Counted from the stretch's first letter, positions 1-9,556 are shown. The stretch: 64,000 bases of DNA from DATAXP01 sp963708675 (GCA_963708675.1 CAVPTO010000003.1:3038001-3102000), one strand, 5' to 3'. Translations and numbers: made by a program. The notes: generated by a model not told the origin, from the letters alone.

Positions 1-3000
1 CCTACCGAGGCTGACTCACCAATCACACCTCCGCCGCTAAAGATGGAGCTTCCACCGCTGACGACGGAACCTCCGTTGGTAATCATCAACTTGCCTGACG
101 AAACGTTTATGTAATTGCCGATCGTCATCGTCGATCCCGTGCCGCTCACGGTCACGGTGCCCGACGAGCCCGCATATTGGCCGATCGTCAAGTTACTTTG
201 CGACCCGCCATCGGAAAGCATGCCGCCGGCAAGGACGCTCAGCGCACCCGTGCCCGAGCCGCCGACGATGATGTTGGACGACGATGCTGTCCACGTTGAA
301 TTGGTTCCACTGATCGTCAATGTGCCGACGGACCCCACAGCGTTGCCCAATGTCAGGGTCCCGGAGTTCGTGAACACGCTACCGCCAACGACCGAGACGC
401 TACCCGTCCCAGTGCTGCCGATGACGGCGTTTACGATGCCGCTGGTCGTTGCACCCGCGGCCAACACGAGCAGAGGAGAACTCGCCGCCGTGCTTCCGTT
501 GATCGTCAGCGTCCCCGATTGCATGTAAACGCCGCCGCTGACGGTGAGCGTGCCATCGTTGAAGTTAAACGAACCTGTTGAACTGTCGATCGAGCCGGCC
601 GTGATCGCGCCGCCATTGCCGAGCGTGAGCGTACCTTGGTTCCATAGCTTCAGAGTTCCTCCGAAATTCAGCGAGCCGCTGCTGTTGACGGTGAGCGAAC
701 CGGTGCCGCCGCTGGCGGTGTCGCTGCCGCCGATATACAGGCCCCCAGGAGTCGTCCAGTTGACGCCGCTGCCGCTGACGACGGCACTCGCCGACGAGCC
801 CGTCGTCTTAGCGATATAGCTGACGCCGCTGGTGATCGTCGCGCCGGGTGCGAGATTCAAACTACCATGATCAACCGTCATCGAACCTGCCAAACTCATG
901 CTGCCACCGTACGTGAGCGTCGAGGCGTTGCCAATCGTCACGCTGCCCAATCCGTTGATCGAGGCAGCCAAGGTTCCGGAACCTAACCACAACGAAGTGG
1001 CCGACTGCGAGAGCGTCAGCGATGCGGTGCCGCTAAATGCCGAGAGTGTGCTTGTTGCTGCACCGCTGAGGGTCAACGCGCCGCCTCCGAATACGACGGT
1101 GCCGACGGAATTGTCGATCGATCCGGCCGTGATCGCGCCGCCATTGCCGAGCGTGAGCGTACCTTGGTTCCATAGCTTCAGAGTTCCTCCGACATTCAGC
1201 GAGCCGCTGCTGTTGACGGTCACCGAGCCGATGCCGCCACTGGCGGTGTCGCTGCCGCCGATATACAGGCCCCCAGGAGTCGTCCAGTTGACGCCGCTGC
1301 CGCTGACGACGGCACTCGCCGACGAGCCCGTCGTCTTAGCGATATAGCTGACGCCGCTGGTGATCGTCGCGCCGGGTGCGAGATTCAAACTACCATGATC
1401 AACCGTCATCGAACCTGCCAAACTCATGCTGCCACCGTACGTGAGCGTCGAGGCGTTGCCAATCGTCACGCTGCCCAATCCGTTGATCGAGGCAGCCAAG
1501 GTTCCGGAACCTAACCACAACGAAGTGGCCGACTGCGAGAGCGTCAGCGATGCGGTGCCGCTAAATGCCGAGAGTGTGCTTGTTGCTGCACCGCTGAGGG
1601 TCAACGCGCCGCCTCCGAATACGACGGTGCCGACGGAATTGTCGATCGATCCGGCCGTGATCGCGCCGCCATTGCCGAGCGTGAGCGTACCTTGGTTCCA
1701 TAGCTTCAGAGTTCCTCCGACATTCAGCGAGCCGCTGCTGTTGACGGTCACCGAGCCGATGCCGCCACTGGCGGTGTCGCTGCCGCCAACGTAAAAGCTT
1801 GATGATTGAGACCAGTTCGAACCCATCCCACTGACGGTTGCTGTCCCGGTTGATCCTGAGTTTATTCCGAGCCCTGCGGTTCCGGTCGAATTCAGCTGCC
1901 CTCCATCGCTGATGACAATGGAGCCACTCCCCGATTGACCCACGATCACTCCGAGCGAGGAAGTGACCGTGACGCTTGAGCCGGCGCCGCTGATGGTCAC
2001 CGCCCCGATAGCGGCCTGCCCGCTACCGAGGTTGAGGAATTTCGTAGCGACATTAGCGCCGCTGGCGACGCTCAGACTGCCGGTCGAACTAGACCACCCA
2101 ACATCGATACCACCGCTCGCAAGTAACGAGGACTGTAGTCCTGTTACCGTTGCTGTCCCGATTCCGGCGTTGCCCACGATAACGTTGCCAGCGGTGGCCG
2201 CTCCGCCGGCACTGATCAACAGGGTGCCGGTCCCACTCGAGCCGATATTAACGGTAAAGGTCCCGCTTAGAAATTGGGAACCCGTGCCACTGACGACCAG
2301 TGACCCCGATGATCCAATAGAAGAAGCAACGTCGACCAGGCCATTGGCAGTCATCGTGCTACCACCGAGCACGGAGACACTGCCGGCGAAATTGGTCCTG
2401 CCGATGGTCAGCGCTCGAATGCCAGTCGTCGTTGCGCCGCCGGTAAGCACGAACTGTGGCGAAGCCGTCGCGGTAGTGCCGTTGATCGTTAACGCACCGC
2501 TCGCTTGTGTGTAGGTACCGCCATTGATGGTGAGCGTTCCGTCTCTAAAGGTGAACGTCCCGAGCGAACGATCGAACGACTGTGCGGTGATCGACCCACC
2601 TTTGTCCAGCGTGAGCGTTCCCCCGCTCCACAGCTTGAGCGTGCCGCCGACGTTGAGCGCCCCGCTATTAGTAACCGTGAGTGCGCCCGTGCCGCCCGCT
2701 CCCATTTGGCTGCCGCCCACATAGATGTCGCCACTGTTGGTCCACGACGAACCCGCCCCGCTGATCGTGATGGTGCCCGCGGAACCAGAGCCGTAGCCAA
2801 GAAGAGCGTTACCTGCCGAGAAGAGTTTGCTGCCTGCGAAGACGCCGATCGCGCCCGAATTGCCGCTATTGGTGCCAACGTACAGATCAACGATGCCGCT
2901 GGTCGTCGCGCTATTGGTCAGCGTGAGCACGGGCAGACTGCTGCCGTCGATCACGAGCACGCCCGGCGATTGCGAGTAGGTCGTGCCGCTGTAGGTGAAT

Positions 3001-3089
3001 GACGAAGAAAGCGTCGTGGTCTGCCCGTGCGCATGACAAACCAGAACCCAAACTACCCCCATGGGTAGAAATACCGTCCGCGCGAACAT
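1..3089 (-). CDS. Secreted beta-repeat (autotransporter-associated type) surface protein, N-terminal part
   Basis: One frame stays open from an ATG at 3089 to the window edge (about 1029 codons, C terminus missing). I spot-translated several stretches and found no stop. The N terminus reads as a signal peptide: Met-Phe-Ala-Arg, a hydrophobic core VVWVLVCHA, then a likely cut before QTTTL. The rest is low-complexity Gly/Ser/Thr/Asn/Val-rich beta repeats of the type TLTLGNGGAIT and LYIGGSDTASGGIGSVTV, as in the large extracellular beta-helix proteins of planctomycetes and verrucomicrobia. These are thought to be cell-surface or adhesive proteins; no enzymatic domain is visible. Two complete and one partial 176-residue units are nearly identical in DNA. 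The anchor or sorting domain would lie off the left edge, so the export route is unknown. Confidence 0.8.
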   Translation of the reverse strand, partial: MFARTVFLPMGVVWVLVCHAHGQTTTLSSSFTYSGTTYSQSPGVLVIDGSSLPVLTLTNSATTSGIVDLYVGTNSGNSGAIGVFAGSKLFSAGNALLGYGSGSAGTITISGAGSSWTNSGDIYVGGSQMGAGGTGALTVTNSGALNVGGTLKLWSGGTLTLDKGGSITAQSFDRSLGTFTFRDGTLTINGGTYTQASGALTINGTTATASPQFVLTGGATTTGIRALTIGRTNFAGSVSVLGGSTMTANGLVDVASSIGSSGSLVVSGTGSQFLSGTFTVNIGSSGTGTLLISAGGAATAGNVIVGNAGIGTATVTGLQSSLLASGGIDVGWSSSTGSLSVASGANVATKFLNLGSGQAAIGAVTISGAGSSVTVTSSLGVIVGQSGSGSIVISDGGQLNSTGTAGLGINSGSTGTATVSGMGSNWSQSSSFYVGGSDTASGGIGSVTVNSSGSLNVGGTLKLWNQGTLTLGNGGAITAGSIDNSVGTVVFGGGALTLSGAATSTLSAFSGTASLTLSQSATSLWLGSGTLAASINGLGSVTIGNASTLTYGGSMSLAGSMTVDHGSLNLAPGATITSGVSYIAKTTGSSASAVVSGSGVNWTTPGGLYIGGSDTASGGIGSVTVNSSGSLNVGGTLKLWNQGTLTLGNGGAITAGSIDNSVGTVVFGGGALTLSGAATSTLSAFSGTASLTLSQSATSLWLGSGTLAASINGLGSVTIGNASTLTYGGSMSLAGSMTVDHGSLNLAPGATITSGVSYIAKTTGSSASAVVSGSGVNWTTPGGLYIGGSDTASGGTGSLTVNSSGSLNFGGTLKLWNQGTLTLGNGGAITAGSIDSSTGSFNFNDGTLTVSGGVYMQSGTLTINGSTAASSPLLVLAAGATTSGIVNAVIGSTGTGSVSVVGGSVFTNSGTLTLGNAVGSVGTLTISGTNSTWTASSSNIIVGGSGTGALSVLAGGMLSDGGSQSNLTIGQYAGSSGTVTVSGTGSTMTIGNYINVSSGKLMITNGGSVVSGGSSIFSGGGVIGESASV
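601..1788 (-). repeat. 528-bp in-frame tandem repeat within the surface protein gene
   Basis: The unit starting at 601 recurs at 1129 and 1657, a spacing of exactly 528 bp (176 codons). The third copy diverges near 1788. The copies differ by only a few bases: for example, a codon change near 663 versus 1191 and 1719, and small changes near 700-710 versus 1219-1240. The period is a multiple of three, so copy number can change without breaking the frame. Such identity between long repeats implies recent duplication or gene conversion, and also makes the copy number uncertain in any short-read assembly. Confidence 0.9.
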
Positions 3090-3208
3090 TCCGCTGCCCC
3101 AATCTCATAACGATGCGCCCCATCCCCAATGCAGGGGATAATTTGAATTCCAAAAAACATTCCCGTCAAATGAAATTTCTGCTTAATTCCCGTGAGGGAC
3201 AAGGACTT

Positions 3209-3244
3209 AGGCGCGAGTGTGTCCACTTAGTGTCACTCGCGCCT
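3209..3244. other. Inverted repeat upstream of the surface protein gene
   Basis: An 11-bp perfect inverted repeat (AGGCGCGAGTG at 3209-3219 and its complement at 3234-3244) encloses a 14-nt loop, 120 bp upstream of the surface-protein start. No U-run follows on either side, so it is a poor terminator candidate. It may be a regulatory hairpin or an operator. Confidence 0.4.
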
Positions 3245-3529
3245 GCGTCAATGGGGAACTTCCAGTACGTTCGAGCGCTAATGTCACGACGCTCTCAACC
3301 GCCGCGGTAGTGGAATACGGCGATTTGTACCGCATCGCATTGACCAACGCTTCGATGCGAGTGGCGCCATACACACTCTCAACCGCCCATCGGGTTTGTG
3401 GCGAGGCGGCAACCGGGTTAAGTCATTGGTCGCAGCGTCAGTGATAACAAATCGGCTGGATAAGCCAGTTCGACTCACTCTCCGCGAACACGACCTTGGT
3501 GGCCCGGCGTCAGGCACCTGCCATCGCGA

Positions 3530-3690
3530 TTGCGCCGGAACGCGTCAGACGCGTTTTACGCCCTCGCGGCACCCAGAGCGGCACCACGCCGCCACGCCGC
3601 GTTTGAGCACGCCGAGGGTCGTAGCGGGCGTCTGCGGCGTTCTAGGCTGCGTTGCGTCGATAGGTTGTCTTGTGCAAGCGGACCCATGCG
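3530..3690 (+). repeat. Dispersed repeat, copy A
   Basis: This stretch shares blocks with 7110-7265 (same strand) and 14050-14190 (opposite strand). Shared blocks include GCGCCGGAACGCGTCAGACG-like sequence near 3533, the stretch around GTAGCGGGCGTCTGCGGCGT near 3621, and GGTTGTCTTGTGC near 3662. Copies A and C also share a conceptual peptide (RAVAGVCGVLG-like), but no start, stop or ribosome site supports a gene. The rest of 3090-4022 shows no convincing gene. Confidence 0.6.
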
Positions 3691-4022
3691 CACGATCGAT
3701 TAACGCTGAGCGCGTGCGTGCCGAACGGTTCCTCGGCGTGCACACGGGCAGATGCGTTGCATCGAATGCGGAGCACACATCGGCGCAGTTGAGGACTTTC
3801 CTCGAACGTCGGCCTGAGTTGACGGCTGCGAGTTAGTGCCGCCAATAGCGTTGGGCCACCGGAATCGACTAGAGCGCGCAGAGAGCGACAAGTGGGCGCC
3901 GAGAATGCTAGCGCACCGGTCGATATTCAAAGCGATGGCCGCGTACGCTCAACGCCGCCATCGCTGCTGCCTGGTTCGTGACCAGGCAACCGTCACACGC
4001 CCTTCCGCCTCGGGCACATGAT

Positions 4023-4465
4023 TTAGTATCGATTGTTCTGGCCGCGAGAATCATCCTTCAGCGGAAGTAATCTCCCGCAGCTTTCACTGCTCTCAATGAA
4101 GTGCAATCGCTGCGCGCGCGTAAGAGTGCGTTTGGAGACGAGCGCGACGGCCACTGCCTCGATCTCGGCTTTGTATCGCATAACGAGACGCCTTGCTTCA
4201 GCTCGCAAGCGGTCCAGATAAGCGATGTCAAAATCATCTCGGACGTGGTTCATCCTGCGGGCAAAACTCGATACTCGCGCGAGCACCAGAAGGCATCCTC
4301 TTCGTCTGAGTCGCCGTGGTATTCAGTGGGCGCATTATCGACCAGTCGCTGTGCAGGCGTTCCTGCATATGTCGCCACGATGTTCCTCTTCCGATCTCGC
4401 GCACTTCTCTGCGAGTGGATATCGAGTACCCAAGAGCTCCGGGTGCCCGAGTAATGCCATTCCAA
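4023..4465 (-). pseudogene. Remnant of an M41-like (FtsH peptidase-related) small protein
   Basis: Two overlapping minus-strand frames join into one recognisable C-terminal half. The upstream frame (4250-4465) gives IVATYAGTPAQRLVDN and SDEEDAFWCSREYRV. The downstream frame (4023-4286) gives DFDIAYLDRLRAEARRLVM, IEAVAVALVSKRTLT and the C terminus. This layout (an IVALYAGxxAE-type segment, an acidic DDE segment, then a WPAVEALAxALLxRRTL-like helix) is that of small peptidase-M41-like proteins common in mobile DNA. The N-terminal HEAGHAV zinc-binding part is not found, and a frameshift near 4250-4260 is needed. I treat it as a decayed gene; the family assignment is from memory of its pattern. 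Confidence 0.45.
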
Positions 4466-4844
4466 TCACCGTCCGGAACGATGCTTATCTCGTCGACGTG
4501 TAGGTCTAGTTACAGCGTGGCCCGCTTCGTGGTACGCCGTGGCCAGGATTTCGCTGGCCGATCTACGCTTCGGACGTGGCTTGTGTCCCGAACGCTTCTT
4601 TCGAGTGTTCTTCGTCGTTCGGCTTGAGCGCTTCCGCATGGGATGTCCGGTCCCGAGTTGTTTAGATCGCTAGCGCTCGTCTGATGACTTCTCATTTTCA
4701 CGCAGAGGAATCCATGACCGAACAGCGCTCGCCACCGCTCGTACGTCGATCAGATCATCCGAGACACTCTTGCTGCCGGGCATTTTCGAGGAAGTGAGTG
4801 GTCGATACACTGGCTGATCGACATTCGTTCACTGGAAGCACGTC
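4466..4844. other. Intergenic region without a supported gene
   Basis: I see no supported coding frame. The sequence just before 4845 (GGAAGCACGTC) is a weak ribosome site for the GHKL gene. Confidence 0.4.
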
Positions 4845-6861
4845 ATGGACATGAGCCTGTTAGGACGTCTGAGCCACATCAAGCTCCCGTCCGCACGATC
4901 GCTTTTGCCGCTTTTCGAAGCCGTGGTCAATTCGATCCACGGCATCGAAGATCTGAACCTGACAAATGGCAGGATTGACATCTATATCCAGAGGTCGTCC
5001 CAGAGAACCCTGTCGGACGGAGAGAAGAATACCGGAGCGGCGCCAGCCATCATCGGGTTCACGATCCAGGATAACGGCAGCGGCTTCAATGACACGAACC
5101 TCGAATCATTCAAGAAGGCGGATTCGACGCTGAAGATCGAGAAGGGCGGCAAAGGCGTCGGCCGTTTTCTCTGGTTGATCGCGTTTCGCAAGGCAGAGAT
5201 CGAGAGCGTCTACGAGAATGCCGGGCAGTGCTTGAAGCGTACGTTCGACTTCGTGGTGTCCGAAAGTGGCGTCGAGAACGAGACGAACGAACCAGCGCCG
5301 GACGCGCAGAGGCTAACGACCGTCAAACTCATCGGGCTGAAGAAGGGCTACGCCGAGAGCGGATTCAAGACGGCTGTTGCGATCGGCAGGCGAATCATCG
5401 AGCACTGCCTCGAATACTTCGCCCAAGGCGACTGCCCGTCGATTTGGCTGCACGACAAGGCGATGGAAGACGATTACGACCTGAATAATCTTTTTCGAAC
5501 TGAAATGCAGGCTGCGTCGAAGCGCATTACCTTCAAGGTCAAAGACACCGAGTTTTCGCTTCACCACCTGATGATCGCTGCTTCGGCTGCTCCGCACCAC
5601 TCGCTGCATTTTTGCGCATAAGCGGGCGGTACGTTCGGAGAACGCCGCGAAGGTAATCCCGAATCTCGAAGAGCCAATCAAAGACCCAGATCAGCCGCGG
5701 ACGCTCGTCTACGCCGGTTACGTCTCCGGATCGTACCTTGATGAACGTGTCGAATCCGAAAGAACAAAGTTCGACATCTCAGATGACGAGTACACGCTCG
5801 ATATGCCCGACGAGTTGACATGGCCCGAGATCATCGGCACCGCGGCCAAGCATGCTCGAAGGTTCCTCGATCCGTACACCGAATCGCACGGAGCTAACAA
5901 GCGCGACAAGATCAAAGAGTACGTCGAGACGAAAGCGCCTAAGTATCGGCCGATTCTCAAGCACCGTAGCGAAGAGGTCGACGAGATACCGGCAGGGCTC
6001 ACCGATGAAAAGCTGGAGTTGGAGCTGTACAAGATCGCCCAGAAGTACGACACCGAGCTATTCGTGCGATACCAAGCGCTCCTGGCGGCAGCCGAGAAGG
6101 GCGCCCTCGCGATCAATAAACGGCATGAGGAAACGAAAGTGTTCCTCGAAGAGTGGAACGAAGCGGGCATGTCGAAGCTCGCCGAGCACGTCGCCTACCG
6201 CAAGGCCACAATTGCGTTCCTGCAAGAACAGATGCGACTCAACGAGACGGATAAATACGCACTTGAAGCCAGCATTCACGAGGTGATTTTTCCGCTCCGG
6301 AAGACTTCCGAAGACGTTCGTCCCGAGCAAATGAATCTGTGGATGATCGATGAGCGGCTCGCGTATCACCACTATCTAGCTTCTGACAAGCAATTCAGTC
6401 AGCTCGGCGAGATCATCGAGGTCGATAGCGACAAACGCACCGATCTGCTTATGTTCTTCAATAATCCGTATGCGTTTTGCGATTCTGAGCTGGAGTTCAA
6501 CGCAGTCGTCATCGTCGAGTTCAAGCGGCCATCCCGCGACGACTACGCTGACGATGACAATCCGATCGATCAAATCTTTGAGTACGTCGAGCTGCTGAGA
6601 GCGGGGAAAGCAAAGGACCGCCGCGGCGGTCACATCGACGTACCCGCCAATATGCAGTACTACGCATACATCATCTGTGATCTGACAACGAAGCTACGCG
6701 TACAAGCGAGCCGACACTTCTTGCCAATGCCGGGCGACGAGGGGTATTTCGGGTACTCGCAAAACCATCGTCTGTACACCGAGATCATCTCCTTCAAGAA
6801 ACTGTTTCGCGACGCCTCGAATCGAAACAAGATTCTGTTCGACAAGCTCGGCATTCTTTGA
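4845..6861 (+). CDS. GHKL ATPase fused to PD-(D/E)XK nuclease domain (frameshifted near 5616)
   Basis: The first frame (4845-5621) carries a GHKL/HATPase_c_3 ATP-binding domain: N box FEAVVNSIHGIE (about residues 24-35), DNGSGF (76-81) and the glycine lid GGKGVGRF (101-108). The second frame runs from about 5617 to 6861. It contains a helical region and then KRTDLLMF followed by VVIVEFKRP, the Asp and Glu-x-Lys pattern of a PD-(D/E)XK nuclease. The stop at 5619-5621 interrupts a continuous protein of about 670 residues. Loss of one GC dinucleotide from GCGCGC before CATAAG explains the shift and restores LHFCAHKRAV. Known relatives are ParaMORC/MutL-like ATPases of conflict systems, so a defence role is inferred. 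The gene stands alone on the plus strand. Either it is inactivated or the indel is an assembly error. Confidence 0.75.
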
Positions 6862-7109
6862 GCCGTCAACAACGCATCGTCCGCTGTAGTCGCCGATAGA
6901 ACAGATGGATGACCTGCAGGTTCTTGGCGCGGTTTGGCTCGTTCGCTTCAGTCAATCGTTGTAGCGAAGCATGACCCAGGCCGCTTCGACCAACATCTTG
7001 CGCAGCAGCTGGGGACCGTTGCGCGTGATATGACCGAAGCGATTCGTTACCGGGCACATACGATCTCGACAGCGATCTTTATCCGTCGAATCGGACGCAT
7101 ACCAAAGGC

Positions 7110-7265
7110 CGATGCGCCGGAATGTGTCAGACGCGTTCTAAGGCGATGCAATACCGAACCGCAGAAATGGGGGTGCCTTTAGGTGCCGAAAGGCCGTAAC
7201 GGGTCTCTACGGCCTTGCAGGGCGTGTTGGTCGGGGGTTGTCTTGTGCGAGCGGCGACCCTTTTC
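7110..7265 (+). repeat. Dispersed repeat, copy B
   Basis: Copy B of the family at 3530-3690. Shared blocks are GCGCCGGAATGTGTCAGACG near 7116 and GGTTGTCTTGTGCGAGCGGC near 7237. The internal part is more diverged than between copies A and C. It occupies most of the 475-bp gap between the GHKL gene and the DUF6884 gene; nothing else is evident in that gap. Confidence 0.55.
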
Positions 7266-7336
7266 GCGCGCCTTACTCAAAACGGTTCGCCGGCCCAACG
7301 CCTTTCGGACAATCAGCGCGTGGCACGGTGTTTACG

Positions 7337-7780
7337 CTACATGGCGGGCTGAGGCGAATGCTGCCCAAGCCAGCTCAATTGCTCACCAATCCTAAGCCCT
7401 TTCATCGGAACCGATACCTCGACGCCGCGACCGACGAGGTGCCCGACCAGGAACTCACGATATCGCTCACCGGCGAGGAACACCACCCGAGATAGGTCCG
7501 GGACCGCCTTTGCAATCTGCGCGGCAACGCGTTCGCCCCATGCGCGGCGTTCGGCCGCGCGCATCTTGTTAAGCGTCCGCTCGTATGGCGCGATTACCTG
7601 ATCTGGCTCAACCAAGGCGTATTCGGCGGACAGAATGAACCACAGGCAACCCGAAGCCTCGGCGTACCGGCGTGCCTTGCGGAACAGATCGGAGACGTAC
7701 AAGTCGCGGGCAGCGCACGGCTGCTCACGCTTCTGGCTCACGCAAGACACGAGGTACACGGTAGGTCCCTTTGCCGCCAT
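7337..7780 (-). CDS. DUF6884 domain protein
   Basis: A 147-residue protein with ATG at 7780. It has the DUF6884 pattern: a start VYLVSCVSQKREQPCAARDL, then SDLFRKARRYAE, WFILSAEYALVEPDQVIAPYE and VFLAGERYREFL. The conserved Cys, Lys, Ser and Tyr positions suggest an enzyme-like Rossmann fold, but the biochemical activity of the family is not known to me. Its start lies 14 bp downstream of the stop of the GIY-YIG-like gene at 7795-8349 on the same strand, so they probably form a two-gene unit. DUF6884 domains are often linked to GIY-YIG-like modules in phage and mobile DNA, so the pairing is meaningful. Function is not assigned. Confidence 0.7.
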   Translation of the reverse strand: MAAKGPTVYLVSCVSQKREQPCAARDLYVSDLFRKARRYAEASGCLWFILSAEYALVEPDQVIAPYERTLNKMRAAERRAWGERVAAQIAKAVPDLSRVVFLAGERYREFLVGHLVGRGVEVSVPMKGLRIGEQLSWLGQHSPQPAM

Positions 7781-7794
7781 GACGACCTCTGGGG

Positions 7795-8349
7795 CTATGG
7801 CGCCCGAGCGTTCGACTCCACGAACCGCCGCTTGTATGCACTCCGAGTGGACTTCAGATGTCGGATAAACGCCACCAGTTCAGGACGCCTGTTACCCTGA
7901 ATATTAAGTGGATAATGGTACGTGCCCTGAAGTTCGCCTCGCTCCAGCGCCTCGGCTTCTTCGCGAGAGTTGGTTGCCTGCCAGCTCACCGATAGGCCAT
8001 CGAAGAAGGCGTCGATCTGGCCCGACCCGCCCAGGTAGTCGAAGTCATTCAAGGCGAGGAGGGAGAACCGGAACGTCGAAAGGAAGCCAGTCTGCAACGA
8101 CTCTAACGTCAGCTTTTGAGCCGCGTGCCACTTCACACGCTCTGCGAGATTGTTCGCCATCCCATGATAGAGGCAAACTTTTCCGTCTGATGCGACCCGC
8201 AATCGTAGCTGCGTCAGGTGGCACAATTCGGTGACGCGCAAGCGGTCGAGTTCCGAGTGCGCGAAGTACCACCAGTAAACTCCGGGTGACGATGGGACGA
8301 GAGACCAATTACTCTCACGGAGAATCGATAGTGGAAATGGCTCAGTCAA
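7795..8349 (-). CDS. GIY-YIG-like nuclease-fold protein
   Basis: A 184-residue protein. The N-terminal third shows PGVYWWYF (GIY-like strand), then VCLYHGMANNLAERVKWH (YIG-like strand followed by the Arg-containing helix). Later come a Glu-rich helix SREEAEALERGE and LNIQGN. This matches the order of a degenerate GIY-YIG domain, although the Ile/Gly positions differ from consensus, so catalysis is uncertain. The start at 8349 is TTG; I found no in-frame ATG that keeps the GIY strand. It precedes the DUF6884 gene by 14 bp and is presumably co-transcribed with it. Confidence 0.55.
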   Translation of the reverse strand: MTEPFPLSILRESNWSLVPSSPGVYWWYFAHSELDRLRVTELCHLTQLRLRVASDGKVCLYHGMANNLAERVKWHAAQKLTLESLQTGFLSTFRFSLLALNDFDYLGGSGQIDAFFDGLSVSWQATNSREEAEALERGELQGTYHYPLNIQGNRRPELVAFIRHLKSTRSAYKRRFVESNARAP

Positions 8350-8449
8350 TGCATCAGCCTCCGCTGCCGAACGCGAAGTTCATTGCCCACTAACGTCAAC
8401 GAGTTAAAGGACACCATTCCGCGCCCGAAGAAATCAATCCAAAGTCGCG

Positions 8450-8779
8450 CTATGACCTGCCTGGTCCCGGCCTACGGTTCTGCCTTCGCTTGGACCCCAA
8501 TGAGCTGTTTTTGATGAGCTTCTTGTTCCGCTTTCGCGGCAAAGGAGACTCTTCTGCGAGTAGATCGACGTCGACGAACGCGTGCCAGCCAAGTCGGACG
8601 TATCCCTGATGATCGCACGGTTCGTGCTGAACTCGGGTGACCTTGTAGCTTCGATCCTCGCGGTTCAACTCTTCACCGACGCATGGCACGCGTGTCAGCA
8701 ACATGTCGAAGCGAACGTCATTGCTGGATGTTACGTGAATGAAGACGAATCGTTTCGTTCGATTTGGATCATAGGACAT
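8450..8779 (-). CDS. Small hypothetical protein
   Basis: A 109-residue protein starting at ATG 8779, with a good ribosome site (AGGAG about 7 nt upstream on the minus strand). It begins with a conserved-looking core (FVFIHVTSSNDVRFDMLLTR, then VGEELNREDRSYKVTRVQH) and ends in a very basic tail (RKRNKKLIKNSSLGSKRRQN), suggesting nucleic-acid contact. I do not recognise the family. It lies between the GIY-YIG-like gene and the hsdR remnant on the same strand. Confidence 0.55.
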   Translation of the reverse strand: MSYDPNRTKRFVFIHVTSSNDVRFDMLLTRVPCVGEELNREDRSYKVTRVQHEPCDHQGYVRLGWHAFVDVDLLAEESPLPRKRNKKLIKNSSLGSKRRQNRRPGPGRS

Positions 8780-8870
8780 CTGCTTCTCCTGAAAGGACCT
8801 CCCTCAGCCCTTGATTCATTCCCAGAGCGCGATGTCCCGACCCCAAAAGAGGCTCATCAACTGAGTGATC

Positions 8871-9556
8871 CTACGCCGCGTCGTTGTCATAAGTCATGCT
8901 GAAGATCGTGTCGGTCAGCCAACTTTTGAAGCCTTCGTTGTCGCTGAACTGCTTGAACAGCTCGGTGTCGTCTTTCATCAGCGCGACGATCACACGTGCG
9001 AGGGCCTTGTCATGCTCGATGCGGGCGTTTTGCTTGTCTGAGTTCTTCATGGCGTTCTGGTACGCCACGTCGGCGGCGACCCGCGCCTGAATCTCTTCGG
9101 TAATCATCTTGTGAACGCGGTCGGCGTCGGTCCAATCGATGTTGCCGAACTGGTCGTTGAACGTCTTGAGGATATTCGACAGCCGGTCGAGTTCAGGCTC
9201 GGGCTTGTGTCCGCCGCCACTCGTTGGCACTGGCTCGATCTCGGCATCCTGGTCCGGCAGTTGAATCTGCATCACTGCCTTCTTCTCGACGCGGTAGCTG
9301 TCCATGTCGATCGATTCGAGAATGCCCTTCGACAGGTCTTCCTCCTTCGGGGCCGGCAGCTTCGGGATCAGGAAGTTCAGGAAGATCGACAGCTTTTCCC
9401 AGCCGGCGTTGGTGTACGGCAGGATCGACGACAAGAAGCCGTAGGTCCGCGTGAACGCTTTCGCCTTCCCCTTGAAATCGACCTGTCCGTCTTCGTCGAG
9501 TTGCTCGTTGTAAGTCGCGACACAGGCGTCGAGAATCGGGTCAGTGCCCCCGTAAC
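8871..9556 (-). pseudogene. hsdR: hsdR C-terminal remnant (type I restriction endonuclease subunit)
   Basis: About 227 residues match the C-terminal region of type I restriction R subunits: YGGTDPILDACVATYN, VDFKGKAKAFTRTYGFLSS, ILPYTNAGWEKLSIFLNF and LESIDMDSYR, ending at a normal stop. The N-terminal nuclease and the helicase motors (about 700 residues or more) are absent. The apparent Met at 9560 is fortuitous: sequence upstream of about 9556 belongs to hsdS. The remnant cannot restrict DNA. The locus would need an R subunit from elsewhere, for example the unrelated type I system at 27-35 kb, which is not expected to be interchangeable. Confidence 0.85.

Noticed and set aside
601..1788. 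CRISPR-like or satellite repeat array
   Set aside because: The unit is 528 bp, in frame with a coding sequence and without spacers, so it is a protein repeat.
115..2724. Plus-strand frames rich in Pro, Val and Leu (for example 115-528, 898-1347, 1426-1794, 1963-2514)
   Set aside because: They are antisense shadows of the Gly/Ser/Thr-rich surface protein on the minus strand, whose frame is continuous and begins with a signal peptide.
5600..5630. Programmed ribosomal frameshift in the GHKL/nuclease gene
   Set aside because: No slippery heptamer or downstream pseudoknot is evident; a GC dinucleotide contraction explains the shift and similar indels occur elsewhere in the window.
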